Assembly (NCBI RefSeq): GCF_900105355.1 | Contig: NZ_FNSC01000001.1 | Coordinates: 4,464,001 to 4,528,000, forward strand | Source: Pseudomonas anguilliseptica | GTDB lineage: Bacteria > Pseudomonadota > Gammaproteobacteria > Pseudomonadales > Pseudomonadaceae | DNA: 64,000 nucleotides | Reading direction: 5' to 3' | Part shown: piece after piece, positions 10,727-19,819 of the stretch | Layout of the letters: each line of letters begins with the position of its first letter | Position numbering within the stretch: the stretch's first letter is position 1 | Program-made: the position numbers and the translations under genes | The notes under the pieces: model-generated | Database searches by the model: none | What the model was told of the DNA's origin: nothing | Seen by the model: the letters and a program-made list of their open reading frames with translations, nothing else

Positions 10727-11905
10727 ATGCTGCTCAACCTGTTTAACGAAATGCGCGCTGCCAAGGTGCCGGTGTCGGTACGTGAGCTGCTCGACCTGAT
10801 CAACGCGTTGAAGCACAACGTGGTGTTCGCCGATATGGACGAGTTCTATTTCCTCTCGCGCACCATCCTGGTCAAGGACGAGCGGCATTTCGACAAGTTC
10901 GACCGCGCGTTCGGCGCCTACTTCAAGGGCCTGGAAAACCTTAACCAGCATATCGAGGCGCTGATCCCCGATGAGTGGTTGCGCAAAGAGTTCGAGCGTT
11001 CGCTGACCGATGAGGAGCGCGCCAAGATCGAATCCCTCGGCGGTCTGGACAAGCTGATCGAAGAGTTCAAGAAGCGCCTCGAAGAGCAGAAGGAACGCCA
11101 CGAAGGCGGCAACAAGTGGATCGGCACCGGCGGCACCAGCCCGTTCGGCTCAGGCGGCTTCAACCCGGAAGGCATCCGTATCGGTGACGCCGGCAAGCGC
11201 CAGGGCAAGGCGGTCAAGGTCTGGGATCAGCGCGAGTACAAGAACCTCGACGATCAGGTCGAGCTGGGCACGCGCAATATCAAGGTGGCCCTGCGCCGCC
11301 TGCGCAAGTTCGCCCGCCAGGGCGCCCAGGACGAGCTGGATCTGGATGGCACCATCGACCACACCGCAAAGGACGGCGGCCTGCTGAATATCCAGATGCG
11401 TCCGGAACGGCGCAACGCGGTGAAGTTGCTGATTCTGTTCGACATCGGCGGCTCGATGGACGCCCACGTCAAGGTCTGCGAAGAGCTGTTTTCCGCCTGC
11501 AAAACCGAGTTCAAGCATATGGAGTACTTCTACTTCCATAACTGCGTGTACGAGTCGGTGTGGAAGAACAACCTGCGCCGCACATCCGAGCGTTTCTCCA
11601 CCCAGGATCTGCTGCACAAGTACGGCGCGGACTACAAAGTGGTATTCGTCGGCGACGCGGCCATGGCGCCCTACGAGATCACCCAGGCCGGCGGCAGCGT
11701 CGAGCACTGGAACGAGGAGCCGGGTTACGTCTGGATCAAGCGCTTTATGGAGAAGTACAAGAAGCTTATCTGGATTAACCCCTACCCCAAGGACACCTGG
11801 AACTACACCGCCTCGACCAACATCATGCGTGAGCTGTTGGATGATCAGATGTACCCCCTGACCCTACAGGGTCTGGAAGACGGGATGAAGTTTCTCTCCA
11901 AGTAA
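10727..11905 (+). CDS. VWA-domain protein (CoxE-like), partner of MoxR
   Basis: This 392-residue protein has a C-terminal von Willebrand A domain with a MIDAS-type motif DIGGS (Asp239-Ser243) and the conserved HMEYFYFHNCVYE that follows. The N-terminal half is charged and helical, with a glycine-rich linker (IGTGGTSPFGSGGFNPEG) near residues 128-145. MoxR/VWA pairs act together in protein-complex assembly, and the conserved pairing here supports that. The start at 10727 has a GAGG-type site. A hairpin follows the stop. Confidence 0.88.
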   Translation: MLLNLFNEMRAAKVPVSVRELLDLINALKHNVVFADMDEFYFLSRTILVKDERHFDKFDRAFGAYFKGLENLNQHIEALIPDEWLRKEFERSLTDEERAKIESLGGLDKLIEEFKKRLEEQKERHEGGNKWIGTGGTSPFGSGGFNPEGIRIGDAGKRQGKAVKVWDQREYKNLDDQVELGTRNIKVALRRLRKFARQGAQDELDLDGTIDHTAKDGGLLNIQMRPERRNAVKLLILFDIGGSMDAHVKVCEELFSACKTEFKHMEYFYFHNCVYESVWKNNLRRTSERFSTQDLLHKYGADYKVVFVGDAAMAPYEITQAGGSVEHWNEEPGYVWIKRFMEKYKKLIWINPYPKDTWNYTASTNIMRELLDDQMYPLTLQGLEDGMKFLSK

Positions 11906-11909
11906 AACC

Positions 11910-11931
11910 AACGGGCCCAGCAGGGCCCGTT
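11910..11931 (+). terminator. Rho-independent terminator after the VWA gene
   Basis: An AACGGGCCC/GGGCCCGTT stem with a short AGCA loop is followed by GTTCTTTAG, just after the VWA stop codon. It could also serve the LysR gene arriving from the other side. Confidence 0.65.
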
Positions 11932-11946
11932 GTTCTTTAGGAGGCC

Positions 11947-12834
11947 TTAATCTGAACGGGTATCGCTGCCAGTCAGGCAGTCGACCAGTGCTGCAGCAAA
12001 CCCCGACAACAGCTCGCGCTTGCGTACACAGACCTTCAAATCGCGCTGCGCCCAGGGTTCCTCCAGCTCAATCACCGCCAGCTGCGCCCCGGTTACCGCA
12101 CTGCGCGGCACCAGGCCGATGCCAACGCCTGCACTGACCATGCGGCACACGGCCTCAAAGCTGCGCACCTGAATCCGCACCTCAAGGTGTCGCCCCAGCG
12201 CGGCGGCGGCATTCATGGTAAAGGTGTGAATCGCCGAGCCTGAATGCAACATGACAAAGGGGTAATCCAGCACCTGGGCAAACAGGCTGCTGGCACTCGC
12301 CGCAAGCGGATGATCAGCCGGTGCAATCAACACCAGGCGGTCGGCCCGGTATGGAATCAGCTCAACTTCAGCCCCCTCAATCGTCCCCGCCACCACGCCC
12401 ACTTCCACCTCGCCGCGAGCCACCGCCATCAGCACCTGCGGGCTGGTGTGCTCCTCCAGAGAAATACTGACTTGCGGGTGGCGCTGCAAAAAAGTCGAAA
12501 GGCTGTCGGGCAGAAAGGTATGGGTGGCGTGGGTGTTGGCCCACAGGCTGACATGCCCACGCACGCCTTTGGCGTATGGGGTAAGGTCGGCATGCATCTG
12601 CTCAAGCAGGGCAAACACCTGGCGCGCATGACGCAGTAACGCCTCGCCGGCACGGGTCAGGCTGACCCCGCGTGGTTCACGCAGCAGCAGCGGTGTGCCA
12701 ATCGACGCTTCCAGCAGACGCATGCGGTGACTGGCCGAAGACGCCGCCAGATGCACACGCTCGGCACCTCGGGTGAGGTTTTTCGCCTCGGCGATGGCGA
12801 CAAACAGACGCAGATCAATCAGGTCATAGTGCAT
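11947..12834 (-). CDS. LysR-family transcriptional regulator
   Basis: This 295-residue protein has an N-terminal winged helix-turn-helix (residues about 1-60; LFVAIAEAKNLTRGAERVHLAASSASHRMRLLE) and a LysR substrate-binding domain. The effector is unknown. It is transcribed divergently from the EamA exporter at 12940, a layout typical of a LysR regulator controlling its neighbour. The 105-bp gap is the likely operator region, but I could not pick a T-N11-A box with confidence. Confidence 0.88.
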   Translation of the reverse strand: MHYDLIDLRLFVAIAEAKNLTRGAERVHLAASSASHRMRLLEASIGTPLLLREPRGVSLTRAGEALLRHARQVFALLEQMHADLTPYAKGVRGHVSLWANTHATHTFLPDSLSTFLQRHPQVSISLEEHTSPQVLMAVARGEVEVGVVAGTIEGAEVELIPYRADRLVLIAPADHPLAASASSLFAQVLDYPFVMLHSGSAIHTFTMNAAAALGRHLEVRIQVRSFEAVCRMVSAGVGIGLVPRSAVTGAQLAVIELEEPWAQRDLKVCVRKRELLSGFAAALVDCLTGSDTRSD

Positions 12835-12939
12835 AGCGTTAGTTAAATCCGAACGATCACTTATGAAATAGCCAATTCCACAGGGATTCTAACCCCAGCA
12901 TCATTCGGTTCAGCACAACTCTTTAGGGCGTTATTTACC

Positions 12940-13926
12940 ATGCCATGGAAAACCTGGTCAGCCGAACGGTTAGGCATCGCACTCGCGGTGCTCGCTGCAT
13001 TCGGTTTCTCGTTCAAGGCGATTTTCGTCAAGCTGGCCTACGCCGCCGCACCTGTGGACGCGGTCACCCTGCTGACGCTGCGCATGAGCTTTGCACTGCC
13101 TATCGCGCTATGGGCCACGCTGTGGCTGTGCCGCGCTGCGCCGCCGCTAACGCGCAGGGACTGGGGCATGCTGATCGCTTTGGGGCTGCTGGGTTACTAC
13201 GGGGCCAGCATCCTCGATTTTATTGGCCTGCAGTACATCTCGGCGGCGCTGGAACGCCTGATTTTGTTTATCTACCCGACCATGACCGTGCTAATTGGCG
13301 TGCTGTTTATGGGTAAACGTCTGGAGAAACGCCAAGTGGCGGCGCTACTGCTGTCCTACGCTGGTATCGGCCTGGCCTTCGCCCACGACCTGCAAGTAGC
13401 AGAGGACCTGCATACGGTTCTGATCGGTGCAGCCTTTATCTTCGGCTCCGCCCTGTCCTACGCGCTTTACAGTTCGGGGGCCGAAGTGGCGATTCACCGC
13501 TTGGGCACCATTCGCTTTGCCGCGCTGGCGATTATCGTCTCCACCTTTGCCACGCAGCTGCATTTCCTCGCCACGCAGCCATTCAGCGCACTGCAGCTGC
13601 CGGTCGAGGTGTATGCCTACAGCGCGGCAATGGCGATGTTCTCAACCGTGCTACCGATATTTTGGCAATCGGCTGCACTACGGTTGATTGGCTCGGCGCG
13701 TACCGTACTGATTGGCACGCTGGGGCCGATCCTGACGATTGTCTTCGCCTGGATGCTGTTATCGGAGCCTGTTTCGCTTGCCCAGCTAGCGGGGGCTGGA
13801 CTGGTTTTGGCGGGTGTGTTGCTGGTGTCGCGGCGTAAAACTGTGGCCGTTCAGCCCGCACCTACTGCTGAGGGCGTTCACACTAACAAGCAGACACTCG
13901 CCACCCCGGCCTCACCCGGTCAGTAG
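12940..13926 (+). CDS. DMT-superfamily transporter (EamA), probable LysR target
   Basis: This 328-residue, ten-helix inner-membrane exporter has two EamA halves, the first beginning IALAVLAAFGFSFKAIFVKLAY and the second LIGAAFIFGSALSYALYSSG. A hydrophilic C-terminal tail of about 25 residues follows the last helix. The substrate is unknown. Its divergent pairing with the LysR gene suggests regulated export of a toxic or surplus metabolite. It is not closely similar to the other EamA gene in this window. Confidence 0.85.
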   Translation: MPWKTWSAERLGIALAVLAAFGFSFKAIFVKLAYAAAPVDAVTLLTLRMSFALPIALWATLWLCRAAPPLTRRDWGMLIALGLLGYYGASILDFIGLQYISAALERLILFIYPTMTVLIGVLFMGKRLEKRQVAALLLSYAGIGLAFAHDLQVAEDLHTVLIGAAFIFGSALSYALYSSGAEVAIHRLGTIRFAALAIIVSTFATQLHFLATQPFSALQLPVEVYAYSAAMAMFSTVLPIFWQSAALRLIGSARTVLIGTLGPILTIVFAWMLLSEPVSLAQLAGAGLVLAGVLLVSRRKTVAVQPAPTAEGVHTNKQTLATPASPGQ

Positions 13927-13967
13927 GCTTAGAGCAAGGGCTCTTGCGAGCCCTTGGGTGATTCAAC

Positions 13968-14492
13968 TTAGCGCCAGTGCCGCTGCTGCACCTTCTGGCT
14001 GCGACCCACACCAAACAGCATGCCGATCAGCAGAGCCAGGCTTTCCAGCAACCAGGCCAGCAACATGGCGCAGACAATGCCCCAGGCGATGGCCTCGGGA
14101 GCGAGCAACACCTGGTAGCGGTAGGCGGCGAAGGTTTCTTCCATTAACTCGTGGTCGGCGGCAGTAGCCAGATGCCAAACCTGACCATACCAGGGCCCTT
14201 GCATGGCCTTGGATTCACGCTCAAGAAATGCCGAACGCTCAACCAGGGTGCCCAGGCTCTGCGCATCACTACGCATCACTGGGTCGGTGCTGGCCTGGTA
14301 ATGGCCAACCAACGCCACCAAATCGCCTTTGAAAAAGCGCCGAGCCGTTTCACGAAAGCCCTTGAGGCCCAGTTCCGACTCAATGCGATGGGCTTCGACG
14401 CGCTTACTGTAGTCGTCGATAAACCCCGGCACCTGCACACCAACCAGCAAGCCCAAGGCAAACAAGGCCAACCGCAGATAGCTTCTAAACAT
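13968..14492 (-). CDS. DUF2937 family membrane protein
   Basis: The 174-residue product has one N-terminal hydrophobic segment (LRLALFALGLLVGVQVPGF) and one near residues 130-160 (IAWGIVCAMLLAWLLESLAL). Between them lies a charged, probably periplasmic helical region starting IDDYSKRVEAH. This layout matches DUF2937 proteins of Pseudomonas. The function is unknown. It ends the leftward run HIT, amidotransferase, DUF2937, with about 15 bp to the gene upstream. Confidence 0.75.
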   Translation of the reverse strand: MFRSYLRLALFALGLLVGVQVPGFIDDYSKRVEAHRIESELGLKGFRETARRFFKGDLVALVGHYQASTDPVMRSDAQSLGTLVERSAFLERESKAMQGPWYGQVWHLATAADHELMEETFAAYRYQVLLAPEAIAWGIVCAMLLAWLLESLALLIGMLFGVGRSQKVQQRHWR

Positions 14493-14507
14493 CTCCCCTC
14501 CCCCAAT

Positions 14508-15284
14508 TCAGTCCGTTATGCCTTGCGCCACACATTCACCGCCACGCCATAAACGCCACTCACCCGGCTGGTAAAGCGTCCAGCTCTCGTTATCGGTCAA
14601 CGGCTCGGTCGCCAACACGCTGACCACATCATTGGGCGTGGTTTCTGCCTGGAAATCCACCTGCATATCGGAATCTTTCAGGTGCGCCGGGCCAAAGGGC
14701 GCTCGCCGGGTTATATGCGCCAGCTTGCTGCTGCAGAAGCTGAACAACCAGTCGCCATCGCTGAGCAGGCAATTGAATACACCGTGCTGACGATAGCCGG
14801 CGCAAGCACTGACCAGAGTGGGCAACAACTGCTCCACCGCCACCGGTTCAGGAAGCGCCTGACGCAGGCGATTGAGCAAATCACAGAAGGCCGCTTCGCT
14901 GTCGGTGTCGCCAATCGGCCGGTAGTTATCCAGCTGCGGAGCGAAATCGGCTAACTGGCCGTTATGAGCAAAGCACCAGTTACGCCCCCACATCTCGCGT
15001 ACAAACGGATGGGTATTGGCCAGGCAGACCCGACCGACATTGGCCTGACGAATGTGGCCAATCACCACTTCACTCTTGATCGGGTAGCGCTGTACCAGCT
15101 GCGCCACCTCTGATTCACTGCTGGCGCGCGGGTCCTGAAACAGGCGCAGGCCGCGCCCCTCATAAAAGCCGATGCCCCAGCCATCACGATGCGGGCCGGT
15201 ACGCCCGCCGCGTTGCATCAGGCCGGTAAAGCTGAAGACGATATCGGTCGGCACATTGGCGCTCATGCCCAGCAACTCACACAT
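14508..15284 (-). CDS. Class II glutamine amidotransferase (YafJ-like)
   Basis: This 258-residue protein has the N-terminal nucleophile fold. Cys2 (MCELLGMSA) is the expected catalytic residue, and GWGIGFYEG, GHIRQANVG, FAHNGQL and TDSEAAFC are the conserved glutaminase motifs. No acceptor domain is attached, as in YafJ/YCR015-like proteins, whose substrate is not settled. Its start overlaps the 3' end of the HIT gene by 8 bases, so the two are probably cotranscribed. Confidence 0.88.
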   Translation of the reverse strand: MCELLGMSANVPTDIVFSFTGLMQRGGRTGPHRDGWGIGFYEGRGLRLFQDPRASSESEVAQLVQRYPIKSEVVIGHIRQANVGRVCLANTHPFVREMWGRNWCFAHNGQLADFAPQLDNYRPIGDTDSEAAFCDLLNRLRQALPEPVAVEQLLPTLVSACAGYRQHGVFNCLLSDGDWLFSFCSSKLAHITRRAPFGPAHLKDSDMQVDFQAETTPNDVVSVLATEPLTDNESWTLYQPGEWRLWRGGECVAQGITD

Positions 15285-15720
15285 TGGCTAAAGCCTTGCG
15301 CAGTTGCTGCGCCTCAATTGCCAGGCGCGCCTCGATACGTTTGCGCGCCAACGGCAGAAACCGCGTCAGGGCGCGCCAGAGCAACTGCGTGACATCACCG
15401 CGGCGCCGTGGAATCAGGTGCAGATGCAGGTGCGGCACATGCTGGTTGGAGGTCGGCCCGTCATTGATCAGAAAGTTGATGCCCTGCTTGCCATACCCGG
15501 CCGCGCGCAAGGCGGCGGCCATGCGTTGCGCCAGTGGCAACAACTGCTCACAGGCAGCAGTGGAGAGGTCTTTTAGAAATGGCGCATGTTCGCGACTGAC
15601 AATCAGCACATGGGCCGGGCGCAGGGGGAAGATATCCAGCAGGACGATAAAGTGTTCATCCTCATAGATACGCTCAGCAGGCAGTTGCTCGGCGGCAATT
15701 GCACAGAACACACATTCCAT
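15277..15720 (-). CDS. HIT family nucleotide hydrolase/transferase
   Basis: This 147-residue protein carries the histidine-triad motif HVPHLHLHLIP (His94, His97, His99, His101) and an N-terminal CVFCAI pair that often binds zinc. HIT proteins hydrolyse adenosine-phosphate derivatives such as AMP-lysine or dinucleoside polyphosphates. The natural substrate is not assignable. A ribosome site of GGAGGGG type precedes the ATG at 15718-15720. Confidence 0.87.
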   Translation of the reverse strand: MECVFCAIAAEQLPAERIYEDEHFIVLLDIFPLRPAHVLIVSREHAPFLKDLSTAACEQLLPLAQRMAAALRAAGYGKQGINFLINDGPTSNQHVPHLHLHLIPRRRGDVTQLLWRALTRFLPLARKRIEARLAIEAQQLRKALANV

Positions 15721-15730
15721 AACCCCTCCT

Positions 15731-15998
15731 GAGGGTCTGTTCCTGTTTCGTTCGTGGCCGCGCCGGAGCCAGTTTTAGCGCGAGGCAAGGCACGAGAAGC
15801 GATGTTTGGTGTTCCAAATGAGCGTCGAGAAACGCAGCATCGCGCTAAAACTGGCCCGGCCCTTCGGGTTGCGCGGAAAATCTCGCCATACGGTGTTGTA
15901 GGACTTGGCAAGGGAACACCATTACCTGCGTCCTACGCCTAGCCTGGCGAGATTTTCCGCTGCAACGCGGCTCACGAACGGCACAGGAACAGACCCTC
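15731..15998. repeat. MITE-like palindromic repeat with about 30-bp terminal inverted repeats
   Basis: This occupies most of the 350 bp between the HIT gene and the membrane protein. The outer inverted repeats run GAGGGTCTGTTCCTGT..CGTTCGTG on the left and match the reverse complement of the right end (about 15967-15998) with only two to three differences. Inside are two further stems. CCAGTTTTAGCGCGA at 15770 pairs with 15840-15854, and GCGGAAAATCTCGCCA around 15873 pairs with TGGCGAGATTTTCCGC ending near 15960. No coding frame is plausible. It looks like a non-autonomous mobile element. Confidence 0.65.
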
Positions 15999-16070
15999 GT
16001 AGGGGGCATGCTGAACGGCTGTGTGCTTTGGCGCAAGGGCAGCGGCGTCGGGCGACGCCGCCTAGGCGAC

Positions 16071-16562
16071 TTACAAACGTGGCTCTACGCGCAAGCGGCG
16101 GTCGCCACGGGCATCGTAACGGGTGTCGCCGAAATCCTGCTCATCACGCGCCATCACCTCGCGTAGGGTCGGCTCGTCATCGGCAATCGCTGGCCCTTTG
16201 CGCGCCTGCCACCAACGTTCCACGGGCCAGCGCACGGCAACAAACAGCAGGTACAGGGTAAACATGATCAGGCCGTACATGCTCAGATCTGCCACCGCGC
16301 GCCAGGCGTTATTGCCAACATCAAGCAACAGGTCCATGGCAGTGATCGCTACTGCGGGGGCGAACTGGTCTTTGCCGGGGTCAACAATAGTCGGGCTAAA
16401 GAGCAACACCAACACCAGCACACGCAGCGGCTCACGCAGGTAACGCCACATCCAGCTGGTCAGGCGAAACCACACCAACAGGCAGCCAAGTGCCGCCACC
16501 AGATAGGCGCTCCAGGCAAGCAGGTAGTCGTTTTCAATCATAAAACGCAAATTCTCTGGCAT
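16071..16562 (-). CDS. Predicted inner-membrane protein, function unknown
   Basis: The protein is about 163 residues with three to four hydrophobic segments (LLAWSAYLVAALGCLLVWF; EPLRVLVLVLLFSPTIV; ADLSMYGLIMFTLYLLFVAV) and a charged C-terminal tail (LREVMARDEQDFGDTRYD). I do not recognise a named family. A start at 16541 (MIENDYLL) is also possible, and neither has a strong ribosome site. It diverges from ptrB. Its position next to the oligopeptidase gene suggests a conserved neighbour but tells nothing of its role. Confidence 0.65.
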   Translation of the reverse strand: MPENLRFMIENDYLLAWSAYLVAALGCLLVWFRLTSWMWRYLREPLRVLVLVLLFSPTIVDPGKDQFAPAVAITAMDLLLDVGNNAWRAVADLSMYGLIMFTLYLLFVAVRWPVERWWQARKGPAIADDEPTLREVMARDEQDFGDTRYDARGDRRLRVEPRL

Positions 16563-16692
16563 TGAAGACCGGACGGCGCACACGCAGAAGTGCACAGATT
16601 TCAGCAGCCGACGGACGAAGTGGCGCTTATCATAACGGCTTTTGCCTGCTTAGGCGCCCCTGCTGTCGGCCGCAACCCAACGGAGTTACCCC

Positions 16693-18723
16693 ATGCAATA
16701 CGCCCCCATCGCCCGCGTCGACAATGCTGCCGACCCGTATCGCTGGCTGGAAAAACGCGACAGCGCTGAGGTGCTTGATTACCTCAAGGCGGAAAATGCC
16801 TACCTGGAACAGCAACTCAGCGAGCAACTGCAGCTGCGCGAAACATTGTTTCAGGAGATCAAGGGCCGCATCCGCGAAACTGACCTCAGCCTGCCGTCGC
16901 CTTGGGGCCCTTATCTGTATTACCAGCGCACCACCGCAGGTGATGAATATCCACGGCATTACCGCTGCCGCAAGCCCGCCGATGGCTCGCTGACGGTCGA
17001 TGAAGCCAGCGAACAGCTGCTGCTTGACCCCAATGCCCTGGCCGATGGCGGTTTTATCTCGCTCGGCGCCTTCAGCATCAGCCCCGACCATCAACGCCTG
17101 GCTTATAGTCTAGACACCAGCGGCGAGGAGACTTACCAGCTGTTCGTCAAGGAGCTGACCGACGACAGCCTGACCGAACTGCCGTTCGAGGACTGCGATG
17201 GCAGCATGACCTGGGCCAATGACAGCCAGACCCTGTTCTTTGGCGAACTGGACGACACCCACCGCCCGCACAAGCTGTATCGCCACCAACTCGGCACAGA
17301 CAGCGCCGAACTGGTGTTCCATGAACCCGACGGCCGTTTCTTCCTCAGTTGCTACCGCAGCAGCTCCGAGCGCCAGCTGATTCTGCAACTGGGCAGCAAG
17401 ACCACCAGCGAAGCCTGGATACTGGATGCCGCCACCCCACAAGCCGCGTTCAGCTGCGTGTCCCCACGCGAAGAAGGCCACGAATATGACGTCGATCACG
17501 GCACGCTGAATGGCGAATGGCGCTGGCTGATCCGCAGCAACCAGCACGGCATCAACTTCGCCCTATTCAGCACCAGCGAAACAGCGCCAAGCCGCAGCGC
17601 TTGGCAATTGCTGCGCGCCCATGACCCAGAAGTAATGCTGGAAGGCTTTAGCCTTAATCAGCACGCGCTGGTGCTGAGTCTGCGTGAAGGCGGCCTGCCG
17701 ATTATCGAAGTGCAGCTTCAGGGGCAAGCGGCCTACCGCGTGCAGCTACCGGACGCCGCCTACAGCCTGTATGTACAGGACAGCCTGGAATTCGACAGCC
17801 CGGCGATTCGCCTGCGCTACGAAGCGCTCAATCGCCCGGCGCAGGTGCGTCAGCTGACGCTGGCCACGGGCGCGCAAGTGGTGCTCAAGCAAACCCCAGT
17901 GCTTGGCCCGTTCGATGCCGACAGTTATATCAGCCAGCGCCTGTGGGCCACTGCCGAAGATGGCAGCCAGGTGCCGATCAGCCTGGTGGCCAAACGCGAC
18001 GTGCTCGGTACCTCTGCCCCGCTCTACCTGTACAGCTACGGCGCTTATGGCGAAAGCCTCGACCCCTGGTTCTCCCATGCGCGCCTGAGCCTGCTGGAGC
18101 GCGGCTTCGTGTTCGCCATCGCCCATGTGCGCGGCGGCGGCGAGCTGGGCGAAGCCTGGTATCGCGCCGGCAAGCTGGAGCACAAGCAGAATTCCTTTAG
18201 CGACTTTATCGCCTGCGCCGAACACCTGATTGCGCAGGGTTACACCAGCTCTCAGCAACTGGTGATCAGCGGCGGCAGCGCCGGTGGTCTGCTGATGGGA
18301 GCAGTGCTCAATCAGCGCCCCGAGCTGTTCGCTGCCGCCATCGCAGAAGTGCCGTTTGTCGATGTCCTCAACACCATGCAGAACCCTGACCTGCCGCTGA
18401 CCGTCACCGAATACGACGAATGGGGCGACCCCAACCAACCCGACGTATTCGAGCGGATCAAAGGCTACGCGCCTTACGAAAACGTGCAGGCTCAGGCCTA
18501 CCCGGCGATTCTCGCAGTGGCCGGGTACAACGACAGCCGCGTGCAGTATTGGGAAGCCGCCAAATGGGTGGCCAAGCTGCGTGCGCAGAAAACCGACGGC
18601 AACCTGTTGCTGCTGAAAACCGAACTGGACGCTGGCCACGGCGGCATGAGCGGCCGCTATCAGGCGCTCAAGGACGCAGCCCTGGAATACGCTTTTATTC
18701 TCAAAGTGCTGGGGCTGGCTTGA
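16693..18723 (+). CDS. ptrB: Oligopeptidase B (S9A serine peptidase)
   Basis: This 676-residue cytoplasmic serine peptidase cleaves small peptides after basic residues. An N-terminal seven-bladed propeller is followed by the catalytic domain, with Ser529 in SGGSAGGLLMGA, Asp614 in NDSRVQYWE and His649 in GHGGMSGRY forming the triad. The family signature DWGDPN-like EWGDPNQPDVFE is present. The ATG at 16693 has GGAGTT upstream. Its original terminator hairpin, just after the stop, has been split by an IS630-type element. Confidence 0.93.
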   Translation: MQYAPIARVDNAADPYRWLEKRDSAEVLDYLKAENAYLEQQLSEQLQLRETLFQEIKGRIRETDLSLPSPWGPYLYYQRTTAGDEYPRHYRCRKPADGSLTVDEASEQLLLDPNALADGGFISLGAFSISPDHQRLAYSLDTSGEETYQLFVKELTDDSLTELPFEDCDGSMTWANDSQTLFFGELDDTHRPHKLYRHQLGTDSAELVFHEPDGRFFLSCYRSSSERQLILQLGSKTTSEAWILDAATPQAAFSCVSPREEGHEYDVDHGTLNGEWRWLIRSNQHGINFALFSTSETAPSRSAWQLLRAHDPEVMLEGFSLNQHALVLSLREGGLPIIEVQLQGQAAYRVQLPDAAYSLYVQDSLEFDSPAIRLRYEALNRPAQVRQLTLATGAQVVLKQTPVLGPFDADSYISQRLWATAEDGSQVPISLVAKRDVLGTSAPLYLYSYGAYGESLDPWFSHARLSLLERGFVFAIAHVRGGGELGEAWYRAGKLEHKQNSFSDFIACAEHLIAQGYTSSQQLVISGGSAGGLLMGAVLNQRPELFAAAIAEVPFVDVLNTMQNPDLPLTVTEYDEWGDPNQPDVFERIKGYAPYENVQAQAYPAILAVAGYNDSRVQYWEAAKWVAKLRAQKTDGNLLLLKTELDAGHGGMSGRYQALKDAALEYAFILKVLGLA

Positions 18724-18819
18724 ATCCCCCCGCAGCTCTAGTGAGCTGTCTGTAAAATTCGTTAATCCAATGCCGGGCCAGTATACTGCGCGCTCTATCG
18801 TCATGAATTGAGCTCCCAT

Positions 18820-19819
18820 ATGGCCCGGCCAGCAGCCCCATTCTTCTTGAGTCCCAGTGATGCCGACATGCTGCAAGGCTGGTTACGCATGGGATCGCTG
18901 CCTCAGAGCATCGGCCAGCGGGCCAGAATTCTGTTGCTGCTGGCCAACGGTCTCACGCCCAAGGAGATCAGCGAGCAGCTGCAAGTCTCTGCGCCAGTGG
19001 TCTTCAAATGGCGTAAACGCTACCAGGAGACCGGTCTGGAGGGGCTGAGTGACCTGCGGCGCAGTGGAGCGCCTCGCAAGCTCAACGAAGCGAAGATCAA
19101 GGAAATCCTGACGCTGACGACCCAGCGAGTCCCGCGCGAAGCTACCCACTGGAGCCTACGGTTGATGGCCAAGTACGCTGGGGTCAGCATCTGGCAGGTC
19201 GCACAGGTGTGGGCTGCTGCCGACCTCAAGCCGCACCGGTTGAAAACCTTCAAGATCAGTAACGACCCGCACTTTGCAGACAAAGTGGTCGATGTCGTCG
19301 GGCTCTATTTGAATCCGCCCGACAACGCCCTGGTGCTATCTGTTGACGAAAAAACACAGATCCAGGCGCTGGACCGCACACAGCCCATGCTGCCGCTCAA
19401 GCCCGGGCAGATTGAGCGGCGGACGCATGACTATAAGCGCCACGGTACGGCCAGTCTGTACGCAGCCTTTGACATCCTGACGGGTAAGGTCATCGGCCGT
19501 ATCACCCAGCGGCACAGGGCCAAGGAGTTTTTGGAGTTCCTTCGACAGATCGACCGCAGCACCCCCGTCGAGCTGGACCTGCATGTAATTCTGGACAACA
19601 GCTCGACTCACAAGACCGCTGCCGTCAGGGAATGGCTGGAGAAGCATCCCCGTTTCAAGCTGCACTTCACACCGACCAGCGCCTCGTGGCTGAACGCCGT
19701 GGAGGGCTGGTTTGCGCAACTGGAAAGACGGGCGCTTTATCGTGATGCCTTCAGCAGCGTGGCTGACCTGAGAGCGGCGATACGTCGCTTCATTGAGGCT
19801 CATAACGAACATTCGGCTA
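18820..19819 (+). pseudogene. IS630-family transposase, N-terminal part (interrupted by IS5)
   Basis: It begins MARPAAPFFLSPSDADMLQG with a helix-turn-helix domain (LTPKEISEQLQVSAPVVFKWRKRY). The DDE catalytic region follows with VLSVDEKTQIQALDR (first Asp), VILDNSSTHKT (second Asp) and SASWLNAVEGWFAQLERRAL (Glu), typical of IS630/Tc1-mariner enzymes. All catalytic residues precede the break at codon 334, so a truncated enzyme could be made, but the last 30 or so residues are replaced. The rest is at 21014-21107. The rejoined length would be 363 residues. Confidence 0.85.

Noticed and set aside
16042..16061. GCGGCGTCGGGCGACGCCGC hairpin after the membrane-protein gene as a terminator
   Set aside because: There is no T run on either side. 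It may be just a GC-rich palindrome.
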